Below the pieces are notes generated by a model, which worked only from the letters and a program-made list of their open reading frames with translations, had not been told where the DNA came from and searched no databases. Of a stretch of 64,000 bases of DNA, positions 1 to 10,876 are shown piece after piece. The translations under genes and the position numbers were made by a program. Positions within the stretch are counted from its first letter, which is position 1, and every line of letters starts with the position of its first letter. The DNA comes from Thermopolyspora sp040678635. Lineage in GTDB: Bacteria; Actinomycetota; Actinomycetes; Streptosporangiales; Streptosporangiaceae. Where the stretch lies: assembly GCF_040678635.1 (NCBI RefSeq), contig NZ_JBFATZ010000001.1:186001-250000 (forward strand), given 5' to 3'.

Positions 1-1572
1 AAGATCCGCGAGACCACCCGCGCCTACCGCCAGCTCGGCATCGGCTACGCCAACCTGGGCGCGCTGCTGATGGCCACCGGCCACGCCTACGACTCCGATG
101 GCGGCCGCGCCCTCGCCGCCGCCATCACCTCGCTGATGACCGGCACCTCCTACCGCCGCAGCGCCGAACTCGCCGGCGTCGTCGGCACGTACGACGGCTA
201 CGAGCGCAACGCCGAGGCCCACAAGCGCGTCATGCGCAAGCACGCGGGCGCCAACGACGACCTGCGCACCATCGAGCCGATGGCCAAGTCCATCCACGCC
301 GAGGCGACCCGCCAGTGGCAGGAGTGCCTGCGCCTCGGCGAGCGCCACGGCTACCGCAACGCGCAGGCCAGCCTGTTGGCTCCGACCGGAACCATCGGCT
401 TGATGATGGACTGTGACACCACGGGTATCGAGCCCGATCTGGCCCTGGTCAAGTTCAAGAAGCTCGTCGGCGGCGGCTCCATGCAGATCGTGAACCAGAC
501 GATCCCGCGCGCCCTCAAGCAGCTCGGCTACCAGCCTGAGCAGGTTGAGGCCATCGTCGAGCACATCGCCGAGCACGGTCACGTCATCGACGCTCCCGGC
601 CTGCGGCCCGAGCACTACGAGGTCTTCGACTGCGCGATGGGCGAGCGGGCCATCGCGCCGATGGGCCACGTCCGCATGATGGCCGCCACCCAGCCGTTCC
701 TGTCCGGCGCGATCAGCAAAACGGTCAATCTTCCCGAATCGGCCACGGTGGAAGACATCGAGCAGGTCTACATGGAGGGCTGGAAGCTCGGTCTGAAGGC
801 CCTGGCCGTCTACCGGGACAACTGCAAGGTGGGCCAGCCGCTGTCGGCGGCCAAGAACGGCGACAAGGACAAGAAGGCCGAGGAGCCGGCCGTCAAGGTG
901 ATCGAGGTGCCGCGGCCCACGCGGCGTCGCCTGCCGCACAAGCGGCCGAGCACCACGACCCGGTTCACCGTGGGCGGCGCCAAGGGCTACATGACCGCCT
1001 CGTCCTACCCCGACGACGGGCTCGGCGAGGTCTTCCTCAAGATGTCCAAGCAGGGCTCCACGCTCGCGGGCGTGATGGACGCCTTCTCCGTCGCGATCTC
1101 GGTGGGCCTGCAGTACGGCGTGCCGCTGGAGACGTTCGTCAGCAAGTTCGTGAACATGCGCTTCGAGCCGGCCGGCATGACCGACGACCCGGACATCCGC
1201 ATGGCCGCCTCGGTGATGGACTACATCTTCCGCAGGCTCGCCCTGGACCACCTCCCCTACGAGGAGCGCGCCGCCCTCGGGATCTTCTCCGCGAGCGAGC
1301 GCGCCGCCCAGGCCCGCGGCGAGGACCCGGGCGCCCTGCAGGAGGTCGACCCGGAGGCCCTGGCCCAGTCCGCCCCGATCGAGGAGACGCCCAAGCCCGT
1401 CGAGCCGAAGCGCCCCGTCGAGCCGGAGCCGCACAGCACCATGGAGGCCCTGGAAAGCCACATGGGCCGCACCGCCGACGCCCCGCTGTGCATGACCTGC
1501 GGCACGAAGATGCGCCCGGCGGGCAGTTGCTACGTCTGCGAGGGCTGCGGCAGCACCAGCGGCTGCAGCTGA
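1..1572 (+). CDS. nrdJ: Vitamin B12-dependent (class II) ribonucleotide reductase, C-terminal part
   Basis: The frame is open from the first base of the window, so only the C-terminal 523 codons are present and the start lies upstream. Class II ribonucleotide reductase converts ribonucleotides to deoxyribonucleotides with adenosylcobalamin. Family features seen are the ASLLAPTGTIGLMMDCDTTG stretch (about residue 120 of the visible part), the LPESATVEDI segment, a GLKALAVYRDNCK segment, a variable Lys/Glu linker, and a Cys-rich tail with CMTCG and CYVCEGCG pairs that looks like the C-terminal zinc ribbon/redox-active cysteines of actinobacterial NrdJ. The Pro/Glu-rich stretch before the tail is a flexible linker. 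The gene converges on the MFS gene, with tandem repeats and a strong hairpin between them. Identification is firm; nothing can be said about upstream control such as a cobalamin riboswitch. Confidence 0.95.
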   Translation, partial: KIRETTRAYRQLGIGYANLGALLMATGHAYDSDGGRALAAAITSLMTGTSYRRSAELAGVVGTYDGYERNAEAHKRVMRKHAGANDDLRTIEPMAKSIHAEATRQWQECLRLGERHGYRNAQASLLAPTGTIGLMMDCDTTGIEPDLALVKFKKLVGGGSMQIVNQTIPRALKQLGYQPEQVEAIVEHIAEHGHVIDAPGLRPEHYEVFDCAMGERAIAPMGHVRMMAATQPFLSGAISKTVNLPESATVEDIEQVYMEGWKLGLKALAVYRDNCKVGQPLSAAKNGDKDKKAEEPAVKVIEVPRPTRRRLPHKRPSTTTRFTVGGAKGYMTASSYPDDGLGEVFLKMSKQGSTLAGVMDAFSVAISVGLQYGVPLETFVSKFVNMRFEPAGMTDDPDIRMAASVMDYIFRRLALDHLPYEERAALGIFSASERAAQARGEDPGALQEVDPEALAQSAPIEETPKPVEPKRPVEPEPHSTMEALESHMGRTADAPLCMTCGTKMRPAGSCYVCEGCGSTSGCS

Positions 1573-1618
1573 GCAACAACTGGTTTGAACAACAACCGGT
1601 TTGAGCAACAACCGGTTC
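1571..1618. repeat. Three 16-bp tandem repeats at the nrdJ stop codon
   Basis: Three consecutive 16-bp units (consensus GAGCAACAACCGGTTT) begin inside the nrdJ stop codon. They differ at a few positions: the first has CTGGTTT, the second starts GAACAAC and the third ends in C. The array lies just before the terminator hairpin. Confidence 0.9.
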
Positions 1619-1650
1619 CGTCTCGGCCATCGACATGATGGCTGATACGG

Positions 1651-1684
1651 CGAGCGCCTGGCCTCGGAGGAGGCCAGGCGCTCG
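1651..1684. terminator. Perfect 15-bp hairpin between nrdJ and the MFS gene
   Basis: CGAGCGCCTGGCCTC (1651-1665) pairs exactly with 1670-1684 across a 4-base loop (GGAG). It lies between two converging genes and has no clear U-run, as is common in high-GC actinomycetes. It probably acts as a bidirectional terminator. Confidence 0.8.
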
Positions 1685-1720
1685 GCGCGGTTGCAGGATC
1701 CGGGGCCGGCGCTGGGGCGG

Positions 1721-3085
1721 TCAGGCCCTGCGGACGAGGAACGTGGCGAGGGCGGTCAGGGCGACGAGGGCGGCGCCGGCGAGCAGGGTGATGCCGACGC
1801 CGTCGGCGAAGCCGCGCAGGCCTGCCACGGAGGCGATCGCGGCGATGCCGAGGGCCGAGCCGACGTAGCGGGCGGTGCTGTTGGCGCCCGCGCCCATGCT
1901 GCCCTGGCTGGGCGGGACGCTCTCGATGGACAGGTGGGTGAGGGCGGCGTTGATGAAGCCGCTGCCGACGCCCGCGATGAGCAGGCCGAGGACGGTCAGG
2001 GGCGGGGACCAGTGGCCGCCGATGCCGAGCAGGGGCAGGTAGCCGGCGGCGGACAGCAGCATGCCGAGGGCGAGCAGGGCCCGGCCGCCGAGCCGTACGC
2101 GGCGTGCCTGGAGGGCGACCAGGAACGAGGCGCCGGACCAGACGCTGGACAGCACGGCGGTGCCGAACGGGGTGACGCCGTGGGCGAGCTGCAGCACGGT
2201 CGGCAGGAACGTCATGGGGCCGACGACGGCGAGGCCGACGACGAACGCCCCGGCGGAGGCGACGGCGAACAGCGGCCGGCGCAGCAGGCTCAGGTCGAGC
2301 ATCGGCTCCGCGCGACGCCGTTCGATGAGCGTGAACGCCAGGAACAGGACCGCCGCCAGGCCCAGGGCGATCGGGACGATGGGACGCGTCCAGCCCAGCC
2401 GGCCCTCGGTGATGCCGGTGAGCAGCGCGGCCAGGCCGAGGCCGAGCGTGACGACGCCCGGCAGGTCGAGGCTGCGTGGCCGGTCCGCGCGCGACTCGGG
2501 CAGCAGGCGGGCGCCGAGGACGAGCAGCAGCACGGCGGCGACGGCGATCAGCCAGTAGGTGCCGCGCCAGCCGGCGACGGCGGTGACGCCCGAGGCGACG
2601 AAGGGGCCGATGAGGATGCCGAGGCCGAGCATCGCGCCGTAGCGGCCGGTGGCCTTGAGCCGTTCGGGCCCGGCCGGGTACGCGTGGCCGACCGCGCCCA
2701 GTCCGGCGGCGAGCAGGGCGGCGCTCGCCGCGCCCTGCAGCACCCGGGCGGTGACGAACACGGCGGTGCCGGGGGCGGCGGCGGCCGCGACGCTCGCGAC
2801 GGCGAACAGCGCCATGCCGCCCAGGTAGGTGCGGCGGCGCCCGCGATCGTCGGCGATCACACCGGCGATCAGCAGCAGGGCGGCCATGCCGAGGGTGACG
2901 CCGTTGAGGATCCACACCGGCCCGGTGACCCCCGCGCCCAGCCCGGCCGCCGTCAGGGGGAGCGTCACCGCGGGGACCGTGTAGTTGATCAGAACGAGGA
3001 GGAGGGCGGCGCACGACACCACCAGGGTCGAACGCGCGGTCGCCGGGACGGGAGGAGCAGGGGATTGCACGGAGGTGACGGTCAT
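1721..3085 (-). CDS. MFS transporter, DHA2/EmrB-QacA-like multidrug exporter
   Basis: A membrane protein of 454 residues dominated by hydrophobic segments, of the size and pattern of proton-driven drug exporters of the major facilitator superfamily. A motif resembling family motif C/A (RVLQGAASAALLAAGLG) lies in the first half and a short cytoplasmic loop with DDRGRRRTYLGG follows TM2. I chose the ATG at 3085 because GGAAGG lies 7-8 bases upstream. An ATG 24 bases further out (3109) falls inside the operator-like palindrome and lacks a ribosome site. It is transcribed divergently from an HxlR regulator across a short region with paired operator repeats, so it is probably repressed by that regulator and induced by a toxic compound. 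The substrate is unknown. Confidence 0.85.
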   Translation of the reverse strand: MTVTSVQSPAPPVPATARSTLVVSCAALLLVLINYTVPAVTLPLTAAGLGAGVTGPVWILNGVTLGMAALLLIAGVIADDRGRRRTYLGGMALFAVASVAAAAAPGTAVFVTARVLQGAASAALLAAGLGAVGHAYPAGPERLKATGRYGAMLGLGILIGPFVASGVTAVAGWRGTYWLIAVAAVLLLVLGARLLPESRADRPRSLDLPGVVTLGLGLAALLTGITEGRLGWTRPIVPIALGLAAVLFLAFTLIERRRAEPMLDLSLLRRPLFAVASAGAFVVGLAVVGPMTFLPTVLQLAHGVTPFGTAVLSSVWSGASFLVALQARRVRLGGRALLALGMLLSAAGYLPLLGIGGHWSPPLTVLGLLIAGVGSGFINAALTHLSIESVPPSQGSMGAGANSTARYVGSALGIAAIASVAGLRGFADGVGITLLAGAALVALTALATFLVRRA

Positions 3086-3103
3086 GCCGGGCCTTCCGGG
3101 TTG

Positions 3104-3159
3104 GTTCATTCATTGAACTATGGCCCAAACCGTAACACACGTAAGTTCGGTGAATGAAC
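3104..3159. promoter_or_regulatory. Inverted operator repeats for the HxlR regulator
   Basis: The divergent intergenic region contains GTTCATTCATTGAAC at 3104-3118 and GTTCGGTGAATGAAC at 3145-3159. The second is the reverse complement of the first at 13 of 15 positions, and the centres are 41 bp apart (about four helical turns). The placement over both promoters fits autoregulation plus repression of the exporter. Binding by HxlR is inference. Confidence 0.65.
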
Positions 3160-3171
3160 TAGGATCCCGGT

Positions 3172-3690
3172 ATGGGGCTGGGCAAGAACTACGCGGGCCA
3201 GGACTGCTCCCTCGCCCGCGCGCTGGAACTGATCGGCGAGCGCTGGACGTTCCTGGTGATCCGCGACGCCCTCTACGGCGTCCGCCGCTTCGGCGACTTC
3301 CTCGCCCACCTGGACCTGCCCAGGGCCGTGCTCGCGCAGCGGCTGCAGACCCTCGTCGACGCCGGGATCATGGAACGGCGGCGCTACCAGGACACGCCGC
3401 CCCGCGACGAGTACGTCCTGACGGAGATGGGCCGCGACCTGTGGGCCCCGATGTTCACGTTGGCGAGCTGGGGCGAACGCCACCTGACCGCGAACGGCCC
3501 GCGCCGCCTGTACTTCCACGTCGCCTGCGGCACCCGCCTGGTCGGCACCACGATCTGCGACACCTGCCGTACGCCGGTCCCCTTGGAGGAGGTGGAGATA
3601 CGGCCCGGCCCCGGCGCCAGCTGCCAGCGCCAGGACCCGGTGAGCCGCGCCCTGCGCGAGCCCCATCGAATGCTGGACCCGATGCCCTGA
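3172..3690 (+). CDS. HxlR family winged-helix transcriptional regulator
   Basis: A protein of 172 residues. The N-terminal 100 or so match the HxlR winged helix: CSLARALELIGERWTFLVIR opens the domain, then the VRRFGDFLAHL and LAQRLQTLVDAGIMERRRY helices. A C-terminal extension has an ACG...CDTCRTPV cysteine pattern that might bind a metal. HxlR proteins are dimeric DNA-binding switches that often sense electrophiles, quinones or formaldehyde. The ATG is preceded by AGGA with 7-base spacing. It is divergent from the MFS exporter and separated from it by a pair of inverted repeats, so it is the likely regulator of that exporter. The inducer is not predictable. Confidence 0.88.
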   Translation: MGLGKNYAGQDCSLARALELIGERWTFLVIRDALYGVRRFGDFLAHLDLPRAVLAQRLQTLVDAGIMERRRYQDTPPRDEYVLTEMGRDLWAPMFTLASWGERHLTANGPRRLYFHVACGTRLVGTTICDTCRTPVPLEEVEIRPGPGASCQRQDPVSRALREPHRMLDPMP

Positions 3691-3749
3691 CATGCGGGCC
3701 GCCGCGGGCCGCACGCCGCGCGCCCGGCCACGGCGCACCCGCCGCCGGG

Positions 3750-4208
3750 TCAGCCCGAGGGCGTCACGGCGTGGTGGGACGAGCCGGAGTGGTGGTCGGC
3801 GGCGATTTCGGCGAGGCTCGCGCCGGCGAGCCGCCGGTCGAGCACGGCGGTGAGCGTCGGGCACTCCTGCACCGGATGTTCGGCCCGGCACTCCAGGGCG
3901 TGGGCGAGAAAGCGCTGCGTCTCGCGGGCCTGGGCGATCAGCTCGTCGAGGGCGGCGATGCGCTCGACGAGGACCTCGCGCCACCGGTCGCCCGGCCGGT
4001 CCAGCACCTCGGCGATGGTGTCGAGGCTGAAGCCCATCGTCTGGGCCATGTGCACGAAGGCGAGCCGGCGCAGCTCGGCCCTGCCGTACACGCGCCTGCC
4101 GCCGACGCGGCCCGCCGGACCGACCAGGCCGCGCTCCTCGTAGTAGCGCAGCGCCGAGGCGTTGACGCCGAGCATGCGGGCCGCCTCACCGATGGGGATC
4201 AGGTCCAT
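3750..4208 (-). CDS. MerR family transcriptional regulator
   Basis: A protein of 152 residues. The N-terminal HTH_MerR region reads IPIGEAARMLGVNASALRYYE followed by the wing RVGGRRVYGRAELRRLAFV, and then a long dimerisation helix with conserved LDTIAEVLD. Only two cysteines occur in the effector region (ALECRAEH, VQECPTL), so metal sensing is possible but the CueR/ZntR motifs are not clear. The gene is divergent from the threonine-aldolase gene. The shared 70-bp region carries a spaced near-dyad (CTGAAG...CTTGAA) between the two starts that could be its operator. Likely target: itself and/or the neighbouring enzyme. Confidence 0.85.
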   Translation of the reverse strand: MDLIPIGEAARMLGVNASALRYYEERGLVGPAGRVGGRRVYGRAELRRLAFVHMAQTMGFSLDTIAEVLDRPGDRWREVLVERIAALDELIAQARETQRFLAHALECRAEHPVQECPTLTAVLDRRLAGASLAEIAADHHSGSSHHAVTPSG

Positions 4209-4281
4209 GGTTCCATCTTCACCTGAAGTCGGCTTGAATCACCCTTTCATCCGCAATCAGCCGTACGAAGGACAACGCCGC

Positions 4282-5328
4282 GTGAGCATGCATGATGTGG
4301 ACTTCCGTGGTTTCGCCAGCGACAACAGCTCGGGCGTGCACCCGGAGATCCTCGCCGCCATCGCCGCAGCCAACGGGGGCCATCAGGCCGGCTACGGCGA
4401 TGACGTCTACACCGAGCGCCTGCGCGAGGTGTTCCGATCCCATTTCGGGCCCGAGGCCAGGGTCTACCCGGTCCTCAACGGCACCGGGGCCAACGTGGTC
4501 GCCCTCCAGGCGGCCTGCGACCGCTGGGCGTCCGTCATCTGCGCGGACACCTCCCACGTCCACGTCGACGAGTGCGGCGCGCCCGAGAAGGTGGCGGGGA
4601 TCAAGGTGCTCACGGTCCCGTCGGAGCACGGCAAGCTGACCGTGGAGAACCTCCTGCGCGAGGCCCGCGGCTTCGACGACGAGCACCGGGCCCAGCCCCA
4701 GGTGGTGTCCCTCGCCCAGTCCACCGAGCTCGGCACGGTCTACACCCCCGAGGAGATCCGGACGATCGTGGAGTTCGCCCACGCGCGCAACATGCGGGTG
4801 CATCTGGACGGCGCCCGCCTCGCGAACGCCGCGGCCCACCTGGGCGAGCCGCTGCGCGCCTTCACGACCGACGTCGGCGTGGACATCCTGTCGTTCGGGG
4901 GCACCAAGAACGGGATGCTCCTGGGCGAGGCGGTGGTGGTCCTCAATCCGGAGCTCGATCGCGGCATGGATTACCTGCGTAAGGCGTCCCTGCAGTTGGC
5001 CTCCAAGATGCGCTTCATCTCCGCCCAGTTCATCGCGCTCCTCGACGGCGACCTGTGGCTGCGCAACGCCGCGCACGCCAACGCGATGGCGGCCCTGCTG
5101 GAGGAGAAGGTGCGGGATCTGCCCGGTCTGCGGGTGAACCACCCGGTCCAGTCCAACGCCGTGTTCGCCACGCTTCCGGCGGATGCCCTGGCCGAGTTGC
5201 ACAAGCTGGTGCACTTCTACGACTGGAACGAGCCCGTCCGCGAGGCGCGCTGGATGACGTCGTTCGACACCACGCCGGAGGACGTCGAGCGCCTCGCCGA
5301 GGCCGCGAGGAGCGTGCTCGGCGGGTAA
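4282..5328 (+). CDS. ltaE: Low-specificity L-threonine aldolase-type PLP enzyme (beta-eliminating lyase family)
   Basis: The protein is 348 residues from the GTG at 4282, preceded by AAGGA about 10 bases upstream; an ATG two codons later is the alternative. It is a fold-type I PLP enzyme of the threonine aldolase/tyrosine-phenol-lyase-like group, which cleaves L-threonine or L-allo-threonine to glycine and acetaldehyde. Visible signatures are DNSSGVHPEILAAI at the N-terminus, the GTGANVVAL cofactor-phosphate region, HLDGARLANAA, and SFGGTKNGM with Lys209 as the Schiff-base lysine. Length and motif order are normal for the family. Exact substrate preference (threonine, allo-threonine, phenylserine) cannot be read. 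It is divergent from a MerR gene and ends before a strong terminator. Confidence 0.88.
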   Translation: MSMHDVDFRGFASDNSSGVHPEILAAIAAANGGHQAGYGDDVYTERLREVFRSHFGPEARVYPVLNGTGANVVALQAACDRWASVICADTSHVHVDECGAPEKVAGIKVLTVPSEHGKLTVENLLREARGFDDEHRAQPQVVSLAQSTELGTVYTPEEIRTIVEFAHARNMRVHLDGARLANAAAHLGEPLRAFTTDVGVDILSFGGTKNGMLLGEAVVVLNPELDRGMDYLRKASLQLASKMRFISAQFIALLDGDLWLRNAAHANAMAALLEEKVRDLPGLRVNHPVQSNAVFATLPADALAELHKLVHFYDWNEPVREARWMTSFDTTPEDVERLAEAARSVLGG

Positions 5329-5377
5329 CCGCTTGATAACCGCTGGGCGGATGACCCCGACGCATGAGCGACGAAAA

Positions 5378-5401
5378 CCCCGCCACGTCGTTGTGGCGGG
5401 G
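5378..5401. terminator. Intrinsic terminator, with a U-run on the minus strand
   Basis: CCCCGCCAC (5378-5386) pairs perfectly with GTGGCGGGG (5393-5401) around a 6-base loop. Read leftward, the stem is followed by TTTTCG, a canonical intrinsic terminator. It therefore ends leftward transcription from the small ORFs at 5.6-6.0 kb and may also stop rightward ltaE transcripts. Confidence 0.85.
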
Positions 5402-5540
5402 CCGACCAGGAGGTTCACGCGCCCGATCGCCGGGCCGTGGACGTGGGCGGTCCGTTACGCCGATGAGGTTCCAATGGTGGGTGCGGCGCGGGGATTGCGC
5501 AACCCCGTACGGCCGACGGAATGACCGGGTGGACCGCTGA

Positions 5541-5584
5541 GTCCTAATGAGGTCCTGGCGAGGTCCTAATGAGGTCCTGGTGAG
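5541..5584. repeat. Two 22-bp tandem repeats, each built of two 11-bp halves
   Basis: A unit beginning GTCCTAATGAGGTCCTGG occurs at 5541-5562 and 5563-5584 with one difference (C/T near the end). Inside each unit GAGGTCCT(AA/GG) recurs every 11 bp. It lies between ltaE and the convergent small ORF. Confidence 0.85.
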
Positions 5585-5592
5585 GCCGGCCG

Positions 5593-5781
5593 TCAGGCGG
5601 CCGGGTGCGGCTCGCCGCGGCGCGGGAAGCGGATGACGTTGCGTCCGCTGTAGGCGCGCAAGTCGATGACCTTGCCGGCGCGGCCGAGGTCGCGGCCACG
5701 CCCGCCGCGGAGCGCCGACCCGATGTAGCGGATCTTGTGTCGCGCCACACTCGGCGGCACGACCGTCAACCTCCTGTCCAT
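5593..5781 (-). CDS. Small basic hypothetical protein (62 aa)
   Basis: An ORF of 62 codons opening MDRRLTVVPPSVARHKIRYI, with many Arg/Lys and Gly residues and no membrane segment. I do not recognise a family. GGAGGA lies immediately upstream of the ATG, and a U-tract terminator in the right orientation lies 190 bp downstream, so leftward transcription is plausible. It follows the 33-codon basic ORF on the same strand and could share its transcript. It may be a conserved actinobacterial small protein or a chance ORF; no function is proposed. Confidence 0.5.
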   Translation of the reverse strand: MDRRLTVVPPSVARHKIRYIGSALRGGRGRDLGRAGKVIDLRAYSGRNVIRFPRRGEPHPAA

Positions 5782-5847
5782 CGTCCTCCCCCCATAGGTG
5801 ATGAACTCCTCATTCCATGCTCGGCGGCCGGAGGTAAGACCGCTGTA

Positions 5848-5924
5848 AAGCCTCTCCCGTATAGCCTCTCCCGCAAAGCCTCTGACGTACTCCGACGCGA
5901 AGCCTCCGCAGTGAAGCCTCCGAC
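5848..5924. repeat. Degenerate 14-bp-period GCCTC repeats
   Basis: GCCTC cores preceded by A/T-rich bases occur at 5850, 5864, 5878, 5902 and 5916, giving spacings of 14, 14, 24 and 14 bp. The first two units share TAGCCTCTCCCG-like sequence. The array lies between the two small leftward ORFs. Confidence 0.6.
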
Positions 5925-5931
5925 GTGAGGC

Positions 5932-6033
5932 TCAGTAGGGCAGGGGACGCCCGGAGGGAGAGCGAAGGTCCAGGCTCAGCCTGCTGGAGGTGGTTCGCCG
6001 CGTCCGAGGCTTGCGGATCCTGATGCGCCTCAT
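5932..6033 (-). CDS. Putative 33-aa arginine-rich peptide
   Basis: A short ORF, MRRIRIRKPRTRR followed by a Ser/Leu-rich middle and a tail ending SGRPLPY. The ATG at 6033 has an excellent ribosome site, GGGAGG with 8-base spacing, which is the main reason to list it. It lies 210 bp upstream of, and divergent from, the WD40 kinase gene and upstream of a second small basic ORF. The first 13 residues hold seven Arg and one Lys. It could be a leader peptide, a nucleic-acid-binding peptide, a toxin-like peptide or a chance ORF. No modifying enzyme is nearby, so a modified-peptide product is unlikely. Confidence 0.4.
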   Translation of the reverse strand: MRRIRIRKPRTRRTTSSRLSLDLRSPSGRPLPY

Positions 6034-6244
6034 GATCTGGTCCTCCCTTCGGGCCCGATTCGGTGAGCACGTCCCGTTCGGTGAGCACACTATGCGCCCG
6101 CCCGCTTGATGTCCTCTTGTTTTACGGTTGCACGCCGCGCCGACAGCTCCTCCAAATAGCCTCCCTATGTACCAAATCATGACAACTTAGCTCTGAAGAG
6201 CGGCATCAAAACACACGTCAGGATTTGCGCAACGGGGTGATCGC

Positions 6245-9799
<3,555 letters not shown>

Positions 9800-9970
9800 G
9801 CCGGTTCGGGAGCCGGTTCGACAGCAGGGTCGGGAGCTGGGTAGGGAGCAGGGTCGCCGTTTTCCCTTCGTCGGCGCGGGAAGGAATGGGGCGCTCGGCG
9901 CTCTTGGGAACAAGAGCGCTACGGTTGAGGAACGGCTTGATCGACGAGGACGACCCGGAGGTGCCGGACG

Positions 9971-10813
9971 ATGACGAGGCCGAGTGTGGGCGAGGTCGGG
10001 GTGTGGCTGCGCTTCGGCGACTACACGCCGGAGCTGGCGGCGTCCCTGGAGGAGCTGGGGTACGGCACGCTGTGGGTCGGCGGCTCGCCGGACGGCGATT
10101 TGAAGATCGTTGACAGGCTGCTGAACGCCACGTCGAAGGTGACCGTCGCCACCGGCATCGTCAACATCTGGAAGGACGACCCGGCCACCGTCGGCGCCTC
10201 CTTCCGGCGGATCGACGCCGCCCATCCGGGCCGTTTCATCCTCGGCATCGGCGCCGGGCACCGCGAGCAGATCGGCGAGCAGTACGTGCGGCCGTACAGC
10301 GCGCTCGAGAGCTACCTGGACGCCCTCGACTCCGAGGGCGTGCCCCCGGACCAGCGGGCGCTGGCGGCCCTCGGCCCCCGGGTCCTGCAACTGTCCGCCG
10401 CCCGCTCCGCCGGGGCCCACCCCTACTTCACCACCCCCGAGCACACCCGCACGGCCCGCGAGCTCATCGGCCCGGGCCCGCTGCTCGCCCCCGAGCAGAA
10501 GGTCATCCTGGACGAGAACCCCGCCCAAGCCCGCGCCCTCGCCCGCCGGTCGCTGAACTTCTACAAGGGCGTGGCGAACTACGTGGCGAACTTCCGGCGC
10601 ATGGGCTTCGGCGAGGACGACCTCGCCGGCGAGGGCAGCGACCGCCTCGTGGACGCGCTGATCGCGCACGGCTCCCCGGCCGCCGTACGCGCCCGCGTCG
10701 GCGAGCACCTGTCCGCCGGGGCCGACCACGTGGCCGTCCAGGTGCTCACCCAGCCCGGCGCGGACCCGCTCCCCGGCTACCGCGCCCTGGCCGCCGAGCT
10801 GTTCGGCGGCTAG
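9971..10813 (+). CDS. LLM-class (luciferase-like, probably F420-dependent) oxidoreductase
   Basis: A protein of 280 residues of the bacterial luciferase-like TIM-barrel family. Typical features are VGVWLRFGDYTPELAASLEELGYGTLWVGG at the N-terminus, TSKVTVATGIVNIWKDDP, and a GRFILGIGAGH segment that in relatives contacts the cofactor phosphate. It belongs to the TIGR03620-like actinobacterial subgroup that normally uses reduced or oxidised F420; the substrate is unknown. The start ATG lies in a normal context downstream of a spacer of degenerate GGGAGC/GGTTCG repeats after the kinase gene. It converges on the LacI regulator with a hairpin between them. Confidence 0.85.
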   Translation: MTRPSVGEVGVWLRFGDYTPELAASLEELGYGTLWVGGSPDGDLKIVDRLLNATSKVTVATGIVNIWKDDPATVGASFRRIDAAHPGRFILGIGAGHREQIGEQYVRPYSALESYLDALDSEGVPPDQRALAALGPRVLQLSAARSAGAHPYFTTPEHTRTARELIGPGPLLAPEQKVILDENPAQARALARRSLNFYKGVANYVANFRRMGFGEDDLAGEGSDRLVDALIAHGSPAAVRARVGEHLSAGADHVAVQVLTQPGADPLPGYRALAAELFGG

Positions 10814-10822
10814 CCGTACTCG

Positions 10823-10856
10823 GCCGCCCGTGCGGTTGGTCATGCGGCCGGGCGGC
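10823..10856. terminator. Hairpin between the LLM oxidoreductase and LacI genes
   Basis: GCCGCCCG (10823-10830) pairs with CGGGCGGC (10849-10856) across an 18-base loop, in the 63-bp gap between converging genes. It is a weaker terminator candidate than the others listed. Confidence 0.45.
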
Positions 10857-10876
10857 GGGCCGGGTCCAGGGAACGG

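Noticed and set aside
5333..5524. 63-codon plus-strand ORF after ltaE
   Set aside because: It runs through the terminator hairpin and has no ribosome site.
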